A DNA stretch of 64,000 nucleotides from positions 1 through 64,000 of the forward strand of contig NZ_FOFS01000011.1 of assembly GCF_900111015.1 (NCBI RefSeq), written 5' to 3'. Source of the DNA: Solimonas aquatica. Lineage in GTDB: Bacteria > Pseudomonadota > Gammaproteobacteria > Nevskiales > Nevskiaceae. A model generated the notes under the pieces. That model worked only from the letters and a program-made list of their open reading frames with translations. It made no database searches and was not told where the DNA came from. Numbering within the stretch: the first letter of the stretch is position 1; each line of letters starts with the position of its first letter. A program made the position numbers and the translations under genes. Below are positions 50,178 to 58,095 of this stretch, one piece after another.

Positions 50178-51110
50178 ATGCGCCTGACCCTGGACGCGCT
50201 GGAGACGCTGGATGCCATCGACCAGCACGGCAGCTTCGCGCGTGCCGCCGAGGCCCTGCATCGCGTGCCTTCGGCGGTGACCTACACCGTGCAGAAGCTG
50301 GAGTCGGATCTGGGCGTGCAGCTGTTCGACCGGCGCGGCAAGCGCGCCACGCTCACCGAGGCCGGTCGCGCCCTGCTGCTGCGCGGCCGTGATCTGCTGC
50401 GCCAGGCCGAGAGCCTGGAGGACTGCGTCAAGCGCGTCGCCCATGGCTGGGAGCTGCAGCTGACCATCGCGGTGGACGAGATCGTGCCGCTGGAGCTGCT
50501 GTTTCCGCTGATCGCCGAGTTCGACGCGCAGCACACCGGCACGCGCCTGCGCCTCACGCGCGAGACCTTCCACGGCGCCTGGGACGCGCTGGTGGACCGG
50601 CGCGCCGATCTGGCCATCGGCGCCGCCGGCGAGATGCCGCTGGGCCACGGCCTGGCCAGCCAGCGCTGGTGCGCGCTGCCCTTCGTGTTCGCGCTCTCGC
50701 CACGGCATCCGCTGGCGGCGCTGCCGGAACCGCTGCCGCTGAGCGAGATCGGCAAGCATCGCGCGGTGGTGGCGGCGGACTCCTCGCGCAAGCTCTCGCC
50801 GCGCACGGTCGGCGTGCTCGACGGCCAGGACACCCTGGTGCTGCCCACGCTGGCCGCCAAGCTCGCCGCGCAGCGCGCCGGTCTGGGCGTGGGCTTTCTG
50901 CCGCAGTACATGGTGCGGCCGCATCTGGCCGACGGCGGTCTGGTGCTGCGCCAGACGCAGGCGCCGCGCGCACCGGCGCTGTTCAATCTGGGCTGGCGCG
51001 CCGGCGACGAAGGCCGCGCCCTGGCCTGGTTTCGTCAGCGCATTCTCGGCGATCCGCAGCTGCTGGCAGCGCTGGAGGCCGGGCCCGATAGCGCCGCCGA
51101 ACTGCTCTGA
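50178..51110 (+). CDS. LysR-family transcriptional regulator
   Basis: The N-terminal winged helix-turn-helix (LDALETLDAIDQHGSFARAAEALHRVPSAVTYTVQKLESDLGVQLFDRRGKRATLT) is followed by a LysR substrate-binding domain to residue 310. The same-strand DUF1304 gene upstream and the divergent arrangement lacking a classical target gene leave its regulon open. The protein resembles the PgrR/DhcR-like group that sits near small membrane proteins, but this is uncertain. Confidence 0.88.
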   Translation: MRLTLDALETLDAIDQHGSFARAAEALHRVPSAVTYTVQKLESDLGVQLFDRRGKRATLTEAGRALLLRGRDLLRQAESLEDCVKRVAHGWELQLTIAVDEIVPLELLFPLIAEFDAQHTGTRLRLTRETFHGAWDALVDRRADLAIGAAGEMPLGHGLASQRWCALPFVFALSPRHPLAALPEPLPLSEIGKHRAVVAADSSRKLSPRTVGVLDGQDTLVLPTLAAKLAAQRAGLGVGFLPQYMVRPHLADGGLVLRQTQAPRAPALFNLGWRAGDEGRALAWFRQRILGDPQLLAALEAGPDSAAELL

Positions 51111-51169
51111 ACGGCTGACGTCAGATCACGGCCGCGCTTTACACTGCGGCTCTTTTTTCGGGGGACAGA

Positions 51170-52150
51170 ATGCAGCCGCAGCTCGACTACACGGTGCGCG
51201 AGGTCGCGATCGGCCTGCGCAGCCGCCTCATCATCTGGCTCATGCGCTGCCTGCTGCGGCCCTGGCTGGCGCGCATCGTCACCGGCAAGTCGGCGTCGCT
51301 GATCGGCGCGCAGCTGCTCACCGCCGCCCAGGCCCTGCCGCGCGGCCTGCCGCTGCAGCCGCGTTACGAGCTGCTGGGCGCGCAGCAGCCGGTGCCCGGC
51401 CATGTGTTCGGCGAGCTGGGCGAGCCCGGCGGCAGCGTGCTGCTCTGGCTGCACGGCGGCGCCTTCCTGCTGCCGGCCGCGCCCAGCGCGCATCTGGCCA
51501 CGCTGTCGCGGCTCTGCCAGCGCCTGGGCGTGGCCTGCTTCGTCCCGGATTACCGCCTGGCGCCGCACGCCCGCTTTCCCGCCGGCCTGGACGATTGCGA
51601 GCGCGCCTACCGCCTGTTGCTGGAGCTGGGGTACGCGCCCGGGCGCATCGTGCTGGGCGGCGACTCGGCCGGCGGCAATCTGCTGTTCGGCCTGCTGCAG
51701 CGCATCCGCGCCGCCGGCCTGCCGATGCCCGCCGCCGCCGTGGCGCTGTCGCCGGCCGCCGAGCTGAGCCGCGCCCATGCGCCGCCCTCGCGGCTGCGCA
51801 ACCGCAAGCGGGACGCCTTGCTGTCGGTCAAGGACTTGAGCGCGATCCGGGAGTCTTATGTCGGGGCGGCGGATGCCAGTGATCCGCAGGTCTCGCCTGT
51901 GTATGCGGATTTTCAGGGCTTTCCGCCGCTGCTGCTGCTGGCCAGCGATGCCGAAATCCTCTGCGACGATGCGGTGCTGCTGGCCGCGCGGGCGCGGCGG
52001 GCCGGGGTCGAAGTCCGCCTCGATATCTGGCCGGTGCTGCCGCATGCCTTCCCGCTGTTTGCGGCAAGCTTGCGCGAGGCCCGCGCGGCGCTGGACGATA
52101 TCGCGGCGTTCCTGCAGGACAAGCTCGCGGCACCGCGTCGCGCTGCCTAA
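51170..52150 (+). CDS. Alpha/beta hydrolase of the hormone-sensitive-lipase family
   Basis: Hallmarks are the oxyanion-hole HGGAF (residues about 97–101), the nucleophile elbow GGDSAGGNL, and the late Asp (LLASDAEILCDDA) and His (PVLPHAFPLF). The family hydrolyses esters of medium acyl chains or aromatic alcohols. The N-terminal helical cap (to about residue 60) is hydrophobic, so loose membrane association is possible. Its gene ends 56 bases before the propionyl-CoA synthetase gene. Confidence 0.88.
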   Translation: MQPQLDYTVREVAIGLRSRLIIWLMRCLLRPWLARIVTGKSASLIGAQLLTAAQALPRGLPLQPRYELLGAQQPVPGHVFGELGEPGGSVLLWLHGGAFLLPAAPSAHLATLSRLCQRLGVACFVPDYRLAPHARFPAGLDDCERAYRLLLELGYAPGRIVLGGDSAGGNLLFGLLQRIRAAGLPMPAAAVALSPAAELSRAHAPPSRLRNRKRDALLSVKDLSAIRESYVGAADASDPQVSPVYADFQGFPPLLLLASDAEILCDDAVLLAARARRAGVEVRLDIWPVLPHAFPLFAASLREARAALDDIAAFLQDKLAAPRRAA

Positions 52151-52206
52151 CAGACACAGGCCCACAACCCGGCTGCCATGCCGGCCCAGAGCCCCGGAGG
52201 CGAACC

Positions 52207-54090
52207 ATGAGTCAGTACCCGTCCATCTATCAACGCTCGCTGCGCGATCCCGCCGGCTTCTGGGCCGAGCAGGCCGAAGCCCTGCACTGGGAGCGGCGTT
52301 GGGACCGCGTACTGGATGACAGCCGCGCGCCGATGTATCGCTGGTTTGCCGGCGCGCGCTTCAACACCTGCTACAACGCCCTGGACCGTCACATCGACAG
52401 CGGCCGCGCCGATCAGGCCGCGCTGATCTACGACAGCCCGGTCACCGGCACGGTGCAGACCTATACCTATCGCCAGCTGCGCGGCCGCGTGGCGCGCTTT
52501 GCCGGCGTGCTGCGCGCGCAGGGCGTGAAGGCCGGCGATCGCGTGGTGATCTACATGCCGATGGTGCCGGAAGCGGCGATCGCGATGCTGGCCTGCGCGC
52601 GCATCGGCGCGGTGCATTCGGTGGTGTTCGGCGGCTTTGCCGCGCCGGAGCTGGCCAAGCGCATCGAAGACGCGCGGCCGGTGCTGGTGGTTTCGGCTTC
52701 CTGCGGCATCGAGCCGGGCCGCATCGTCGAATACAAGCCGCTGCTGGATCAGGCCCTGAAGATGTCCGCGCACCCGGTGGCGCACTGCGTGATTCTGCAG
52801 CGCCCGCAGTGCAAGGCCGAGATGCAGGCCGGCCGCGATCTGGACTGGCTGGAAGCCGAAGCCGGCGCCACGCCGGCCGAGTGCGTGGCGGTGGCCGCCA
52901 CCGATCCGCTGTATGTGCTCTACACCTCCGGCACCACCGGCAAGCCCAAGGGCGTGGTGCGCGACAACGGCGGCCACGCCGTGGCGCTGGCCTATTCCAT
53001 GCGCACCGTCTACAACACCGCGCCGGGCGAGGTGTACTGGGCGGCTTCCGACGTGGGCTGGGTGGTGGGCCATTCCTACATCGTCTACGGCCCGCTGCTG
53101 GCCGGCTGCACCACCATTCTTTACGAAGGCAAGCCGGTGGGCACGCCGGACGCCGGCGCCTTCTGGCGCGTGATCCAGCAGCATCAGGTGAAGACTTTCT
53201 TCACCGCGCCCACGGCCTTCCGCGCCATCAAGAAGGAAGATCCCAAGGGCGAGCTGCGCGCGCGCTATGACCTCTCCTGCCTGCGCACCCTGTATCTGGC
53301 CGGCGAGCGCTGCGACCCCGACACCATCGAGTGGGCGCGGGCCCAGCTCAAGGTGCCGGTGATCGACAACTGGTGGCAGACCGAACTCGGCTGGCCGGCC
53401 ATCACCAATCCCATGGGCATCGAGCCGTATCCGGTGAAGCCGGGTTCCGCCGCGCTGCCGGTGCCCGGCTTCGATGTGCAGGTGCTGGACGTGGACGGCA
53501 AGCGCGTGGGCGCCGACGAGATCGGCAACGTCGCCATCAAGCTGCCGCTGCCGCCGGGAACCCTGTCCACCATGTGGGGCAATGAGCAGGGCTATATCGA
53601 CAACTACCTGACGCGCTATCCCGGCTACTACCTCGCGGGCGATGCCGGGTATCAGGACGCCGACGGCTATTTCTGGGTGATGTCGCGCATCGATGACATC
53701 ATCAATGTCGCCGGCCACCGCCTCTCCACCGGCCAGATGGAGGAAGTGCTGGCCAGCCATCCGGACGTGGCCGAGTGCGCGGTGATCGGCGTGGCCGATG
53801 CGCTCAAGGGCCAGCTGCCCGTGGGTCTGGTGGTGCTCAAGGCCGGCGTCGACCGCGAGCCCGAGACCATCACCCGCGAGCTGGTGGCGCGGGTGCGCGA
53901 ACAGATCGGTGCGGTGGCGGCGCTGAAGAAGGTGCTGATCGTGGCGCGCCTGCCGAAGACGCGCTCAGGCAAGGTTCTGCGCGCCACCATGCGCGCGATT
54001 GCCGATCATCAGCCCTACAATGTTCCGGCTACCATCGACGATCCGCGCATTCTCGAAGAGATCGCGGCGGCGCTGGCGGCCCAGGAATAA
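52207..54090 (+). CDS. prpE: Propionyl-CoA synthetase (acyl-CoA ligase)
   Basis: A 627-residue ANL-superfamily ligase. Motifs include the P-loop YTSGTTGKPKGVVRDNGGH, WWQTELGWP, GYYLAGDAGYQDADGYFWVMSRIDDIINVAGHRLSTGQME and the catalytic lysine in KTRSGKVLRATMR. The N-terminal YQRSLRDPAGFWAEQAEALHW and PVTGTVQTYTYRQL point to PrpE rather than acetyl-CoA synthetase. It activates propionate, a product of odd-chain and branched substrates. GGAGGCGAACC precedes the ATG. Confidence 0.9.
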   Translation: MSQYPSIYQRSLRDPAGFWAEQAEALHWERRWDRVLDDSRAPMYRWFAGARFNTCYNALDRHIDSGRADQAALIYDSPVTGTVQTYTYRQLRGRVARFAGVLRAQGVKAGDRVVIYMPMVPEAAIAMLACARIGAVHSVVFGGFAAPELAKRIEDARPVLVVSASCGIEPGRIVEYKPLLDQALKMSAHPVAHCVILQRPQCKAEMQAGRDLDWLEAEAGATPAECVAVAATDPLYVLYTSGTTGKPKGVVRDNGGHAVALAYSMRTVYNTAPGEVYWAASDVGWVVGHSYIVYGPLLAGCTTILYEGKPVGTPDAGAFWRVIQQHQVKTFFTAPTAFRAIKKEDPKGELRARYDLSCLRTLYLAGERCDPDTIEWARAQLKVPVIDNWWQTELGWPAITNPMGIEPYPVKPGSAALPVPGFDVQVLDVDGKRVGADEIGNVAIKLPLPPGTLSTMWGNEQGYIDNYLTRYPGYYLAGDAGYQDADGYFWVMSRIDDIINVAGHRLSTGQMEEVLASHPDVAECAVIGVADALKGQLPVGLVVLKAGVDREPETITRELVARVREQIGAVAALKKVLIVARLPKTRSGKVLRATMRAIADHQPYNVPATIDDPRILEEIAAALAAQE

Positions 54091-54130
54091 GGAGACCGGG
54101 TGTTGCCCATGCGCCGAGACGAAAAGACCT

Positions 54131-54160
54131 GTCATGCCCGCTGGCGCGGGAATGACAGGC
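54131..54160. repeat. REP-like palindrome
   Basis: TGTCATGCCCGC and GCGGGAATGACA form inverted arms around TGGC. The palindrome resembles those at 20949–21023 and lies in the gap between prpE and the PTPS-like gene. Confidence 0.55.
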
Positions 54161-54179
54161 AATGGTCGCGAGGCCGCGC

Positions 54180-54596
54180 ATGAGCGAGCCGGTCGTCTAC
54201 CTCACGCGCCGCGAAACCTTTGCCGCCGCGCACCGCCTGTGGTCGGCCGAGTTGAGCGAGGCGGAGAACCGCGAGCTGTTCGGCCCCTGCGCCCGCGATT
54301 ACGGGCACGGCCACAACTACGTGCTGGAAGTCACCCTGCGCGGCGGCATCGATGCCAAGACCGGCGTGGTGGTCAACATCACCGAGCTGCGCGATGTGAT
54401 CCGCGAGCGGATTCTGGCCGACGTGGACCATCGCCATCTCAATCACGATTCGCAGCTCATGCACGGCATCAATCCCACGGTGGAGAACATCGCCGTGGTG
54501 TTCTGGCGTGTGCTGCACGAGCGCTTCGGCGCGCTGCTGTACGAGGTCTGCCTGCACGAGACCGAGAAAAACTGGGTTCGCTACCGCGGGGAGTGA
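54180..54596 (+). CDS. 6-pyruvoyl-tetrahydropterin synthase family enzyme (eukaryote-like type)
   Basis: A 138-residue T-fold enzyme. Zinc-binding histidines are in FAAAHRL and YGHGHNY, the catalytic Cys in FGPCARDYGHGHNY, and the Asp/His relay and Glu in ADVDHRHLNHD and HETEKNW. The spacing CARDYGHGHNY resembles true PTPS more than bacterial QueD. The product could be a tetrahydropterin or 6-carboxytetrahydropterin; no other queuosine or pterin gene is near. The ATG at 54180 starts MSEPVVYLTRRETF. Confidence 0.82.
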   Translation: MSEPVVYLTRRETFAAAHRLWSAELSEAENRELFGPCARDYGHGHNYVLEVTLRGGIDAKTGVVVNITELRDVIRERILADVDHRHLNHDSQLMHGINPTVENIAVVFWRVLHERFGALLYEVCLHETEKNWVRYRGE

Positions 54597-54738
54597 TAGC
54601 GCGCCGGAAAAGAACACGCGTTTGCCCGCAGCCGCAGCCTGAACCCCGGGCGCTTGCTGCGCGTAAAACCGGTCCGCATGATGCTGCGTTCTTGCGGACA
54701 AAACATCGCATCAATCAACCTCAATCGGGTCAGGAATC

Positions 54739-55968
54739 ATGAGTGCTGCTGAACAGACGTTTGTGATCGTGGGCGCCGGCCAGGCCGGCGGCGAAGTCGC
54801 GGTGGAGCTGCGCAAGCAGGGCTATACCGGCCGCGTGCTGCTGATCGGCGAAGAGCCGCATGTGCCCTATCGCCGCCCGCCGCTGTCCAAGGCTTATCTC
54901 GCCGGTACGGTTGGCGAGGAAGGCCTGTACATCACCCCGGCCGCGAGCCTGGCCAAGCACAACATCGAATTCATCGGCGGCACGCGCGTCACCAAGATCG
55001 ACCGCGCCGCCAAGACCGTGAGCCTGTCGGACGGCCGCAGCATTGCCTACGACAAGCTGGCCCTGACCACCGGCGGCCAGGCGCGCATGCTCAACCTGCC
55101 CGGCGCCAACCAGCCCAATGTGCTGGCGGTGCGCAGCATCGAGGACGTGGCCAAGCTCAAGCCCTATGTGGCGGAAGGCCGGCACATCGTCATCATCGGC
55201 GGCGGCTTCATCGGCCTGGAAACCGCGGCGGTGGTGAAGAAGCTGGGCATGAAGGTCACCGTGCTGGAAGGCCTGCCGCGCGTGCTGGCGCGCGTCACCG
55301 TGCCGGAAGTTTCGGCCTTCTTCGAGCGCGTGCATCGCGAAGCCGGCGTGGACATCCGCACCGGTGTGCAGATCGCCGGCTTCGAGGGCGACGAGAAGGT
55401 CAGCCATGTGAAGCTGGGCAATGGCGAGATGCTGCCCGCCGATGTGGTGGTGGTGGGCATCGGCCTGGTGGCCGGCGTGGAGCTGGCCGAGGCCGCGGGC
55501 CTGGCGCTGGACAACGGCATCGTGGTCGATGAGTTCGCGCAGACCTCGGACCCCGACATCGTCGCCGCCGGCGACGTCACCAATCATCCCTCCGAATTCC
55601 TGGGCCGGCGCGTGCGTCTGGAGTCGGTGCAGAACGCCATGGAGCAGGGCCGCATCGCCGCGCGCAGCATGCTGGGCAAGAAAGAGCCCTACCGCACCGT
55701 GCCCTGGTTCTGGTCCGACCAGTACGATCTCAAGCTGCAGATGGTGGGCGTGTCCACCGGCTTCGACCGCGTGATCATCCGGGGTGATCTGGCCCAGGGC
55801 CGCGCCTTCGTCGCGTTTTACCTGAAGGACGGCAAGCTGATTGCCGTGGACACCGTGAACCGTCCGCAGGAATTCATGCTGGCCAAGAAGCTGGTGGCCG
55901 CGCACGCGGTGCTGGATCCCGACAAGCTGGCCGATGACAGCATCCCGCTCAAGGAAATCGCCGCCTGA
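54739..55968 (+). CDS. FAD/NAD-dependent ferredoxin reductase (putidaredoxin-reductase type)
   Basis: A 409-residue flavoprotein with the FAD-binding FVIVGAGQAGGEVAVEL, PYRRPPLSKAYL, the NAD(P)-binding VIIGGGFIGLETAAV and the second FAD motif IVAAGDVTNH. The C-terminal reductase domain includes PWFWSDQYDLKLQMVG. Such enzymes reduce a 2Fe–2S ferredoxin or rubredoxin serving a P450 or monooxygenase. No ferredoxin or P450 gene is adjacent, so the partner is elsewhere. The stop overlaps the next ATG as TGATG. Confidence 0.9.
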   Translation: MSAAEQTFVIVGAGQAGGEVAVELRKQGYTGRVLLIGEEPHVPYRRPPLSKAYLAGTVGEEGLYITPAASLAKHNIEFIGGTRVTKIDRAAKTVSLSDGRSIAYDKLALTTGGQARMLNLPGANQPNVLAVRSIEDVAKLKPYVAEGRHIVIIGGGFIGLETAAVVKKLGMKVTVLEGLPRVLARVTVPEVSAFFERVHREAGVDIRTGVQIAGFEGDEKVSHVKLGNGEMLPADVVVVGIGLVAGVELAEAAGLALDNGIVVDEFAQTSDPDIVAAGDVTNHPSEFLGRRVRLESVQNAMEQGRIAARSMLGKKEPYRTVPWFWSDQYDLKLQMVGVSTGFDRVIIRGDLAQGRAFVAFYLKDGKLIAVDTVNRPQEFMLAKKLVAAHAVLDPDKLADDSIPLKEIAA

Positions 55969-57269
55969 TGCGCCTGCTTGATCTGCAGCGCCGCCTGCCG
56001 GCGGTGCTGCCCCATCCTCTGCGTGCGCTGCTGGGCACGCGCGTGCACGTGCCGGATGACTTGAGCGCGGTCACGCAGATCGACCACGCCGCCGAGTGCG
56101 AACCGCAGCGCGTGGCGATGAGCGACGAAGGCGTGGCGCGGATCTGGAGCGCGGTGGAGAACTTCTACCGCACCGGCCTTCAGCCGGCCATCACCCTGGT
56201 GATGCGTCGCCAGGGCCGCGTGCTGATGAAGCGTTCCATCGGCTGCGTGCGCGGCAATCTGCCGGGCGAGGAGCAGGACTTCGAGCCGCTTACGCCGGAC
56301 ACGCCCATCAGCCTGTTCTCGGCATCCAAGTCGATCTCGGCGCTGCTGGTCCACAAGGCCGCCGAGCTGGGCCTGCTGCAGCTGCACGACCACATCGCCG
56401 ATCACATTCCGGAATTCGCCGCCGCCGGCAAGGCCGCCGTCACCGTGCGCGATCTGCTCGCGCACCGCGCCGGCATTCCCGCCGTGCCGCAGGTGGAGCC
56501 TGCGCCCGAGCTGCTGCGGCAGTGGGACAAGATCATTGCCCTGCTCTGCGCCGAGCGGCCTTTCGACCGGCATTTCGAGCGCCAGGCCTATCACGCGCTG
56601 TCCGCCGGCTTCATCACCGGCGAGCTGCTGCGCCGCGTCACCAAACGCGAGCTGCCCGAGCTGATGCGGGAATGGCTCGCCGAGCCGCTGCAGCTGCGTT
56701 ATCTCACGTATGGCCTGAAGCCCGAGCTGCGCCACCTGGCGCCGCCCAATGTGCAGACCGGCGTGAAGCCTTACTGGCCGGCGACCCGGTACATCGAGCG
56801 CGTGGTGGGCGTGAGCTTCGACGCCGCCATCCATGCGTCCAACGATGACGCCTTCCTCTCTGCCGTGGTGCCGGCCGGCAACATCTACGCCAGCGCCGAC
56901 GATGTGAGCCGCGTGTTCCAGATGCTGCTGGATGGTGGCGAGCTGGACGGCCGGCGCGTGCTCAAGGCCCAGACCGTGCGCGAAGCCCTGCGCCCTGTCG
57001 GTGCGATGCAGCTCGACCGTACCCTGCTGCTGCCGATGCGTTACTCCGCCGGCTTCATGCTGGGCGAAAACCCGTTCGGCCTGTTCGGTCTCAAGAGCCG
57101 CCGCGCCTTCGGGCACCTGGGTTTCGTGAACGTCCTGGCCTGGGCCGACCCCAGCCGCGACATCTCCGTGGCCCTGCTCAACACCGGCAAGTCACTGGAG
57201 CCGGCCGCCTACGTGCGCCTGATCGGCGTGGTGCACGCGATCGGGAAGGCGTGTTCGCGGCTGGATTGA
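55968..57269 (+). CDS. Serine hydrolase of the beta-lactamase/EstB family
   Basis: A 433-residue class C beta-lactamase-like hydrolase. The catalytic SxxK is in SLFSASKSISALLVHKA, the tyrosine region in YHALSAGFITGELL, and GFVNVLAWADPSRDISVALLNTGK forms the final strand. Relatives act as esterases on short-chain or aromatic esters. It lacks a signal peptide, which argues against a cell-wall role. Translation is coupled to the reductase gene upstream, although a shared pathway is not evident. Confidence 0.85.
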   Translation: MRLLDLQRRLPAVLPHPLRALLGTRVHVPDDLSAVTQIDHAAECEPQRVAMSDEGVARIWSAVENFYRTGLQPAITLVMRRQGRVLMKRSIGCVRGNLPGEEQDFEPLTPDTPISLFSASKSISALLVHKAAELGLLQLHDHIADHIPEFAAAGKAAVTVRDLLAHRAGIPAVPQVEPAPELLRQWDKIIALLCAERPFDRHFERQAYHALSAGFITGELLRRVTKRELPELMREWLAEPLQLRYLTYGLKPELRHLAPPNVQTGVKPYWPATRYIERVVGVSFDAAIHASNDDAFLSAVVPAGNIYASADDVSRVFQMLLDGGELDGRRVLKAQTVREALRPVGAMQLDRTLLLPMRYSAGFMLGENPFGLFGLKSRRAFGHLGFVNVLAWADPSRDISVALLNTGKSLEPAAYVRLIGVVHAIGKACSRLD

Positions 57270-57442
57270 GCGGAGCGCTGGCGCGGCGCGCATAACGCTC
57301 ACCACGCGGCGACCGTAGCAACTGCAGCACCCGTAGGGCGGTTAGGCGCGCTAGCGCCGTAACCCGCCAGGGCTTTGCTAATTGTTGCTGCGCGTGTTTC
57401 TCGATCTATTGCCTCTTTCGACCGCCCTTCGGCGGCCGACTC

Positions 57443-57470
57443 ACTTCTCTTTGCTTGTGCAAAGAGAAGT
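57443..57470. repeat. Conserved CTTCTCTTTGC hairpin, left unit
   Basis: ACTTCTCTTTGC and GCAAAGAGAAGT form a perfect 12-base stem with the loop TTGT. It is the best conserved part shared by both units of the element. Confidence 0.85.
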
Positions 57471-57890
57471 AAGCAAGAGAAAGCACACCCCGGCTCTGGC
57501 GCCCGCTACGCGGGTGCCTTCGCTGTGCAACGTGCTCGGGGCCGTTGCAGACACGCCATCCCTGGCGTGGCCGCAACTGAGCCGCCCTTCCTGGGCGGCT
57601 CTCCCCTGCGCTCGCCGCACAGCTCAGCGCCAGAGACGGGGACCCCAAAGTCAAAAGCAACAGCGTAGCGACGCTCATCGCTGCGCTGTTGCTTTGCTGT
57701 TGACCTTCCCCCCTTTGCCTCGCACCGAGCAGCGCAGCGAGCGCAGGGGAGAATCGAACAGGATGTTCGATTCAGTTGCATACAGGCCATGGATGGCCTG
57801 TATGCGACGGCCCCGAGCACGTGAGCAGCGCAGGCTTCCGGCGCCGCGACAGCGGCGACGGATGCGAGGCGTAGGGCGTGCTTTCTCTTG

Positions 57891-57924
57891 GGTACTTCTC
57901 TTTGCACGAGCAAAGAGAAGTACC
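57891..57924. repeat. Conserved CTTCTCTTTGC hairpin, right unit
   Basis: A perfect 15-base stem (GGTACTTCTCTTTGC with its complement) around the loop ACGA. Its extra outer pairs GGT/ACC replace unpaired bases of the left unit. Confidence 0.85.
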
Positions 57925-58095
57925 TCGGGCGCCGGAGGGCGCACGAAACCAAGGCCAGATCAAGAGTTGAACAACGAAGTTACAGCAAGGCCCAGGCGGG
58001 TTGCGGCGCTCACGCGCCTAACCCGCCCTACGAATGACGGACTTTCCTGCACGATGTGAGCGCAGGCCAAGACAGCCGCAGACACTGTCGCGCCG

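Larger units (their letters stand above)
57332..58032. repeat. 0.7-kb non-coding element of two inverted, diverged hairpin-rich units
   Basis: This fills most of the 826-base gap between the serine hydrolase and sulfatase genes. The ends are inverted: 57332–57368 matches the reverse complement of 57995–58032 almost throughout. Within them two units of about 330 bases, in opposite orientation, meet at a central palindrome (AAAGCAACAGCG at 57654–57665 and its complement at 57684–57695). Each unit has the same order: a CTTCTCTTTGC hairpin, AAGAGAAAGCAC, CGTGCTCGGGGCCGT, two hairpins, CTCCCCTGCGCTCG. The paired hairpins differ in stem sequence but keep stem and loop. No credible ORF is present. 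Confidence 0.88.

Noticed and set aside
57375-58059. Several ORFs of 60–225 codons on both strands with Arg/Ser-rich products such as LLVQREVSKRKHTPAL
   Set aside because: They are translations of the inverted hairpin element in multiple frames, lack ribosome-binding sites, and read similarly from both strands because of the palindrome.
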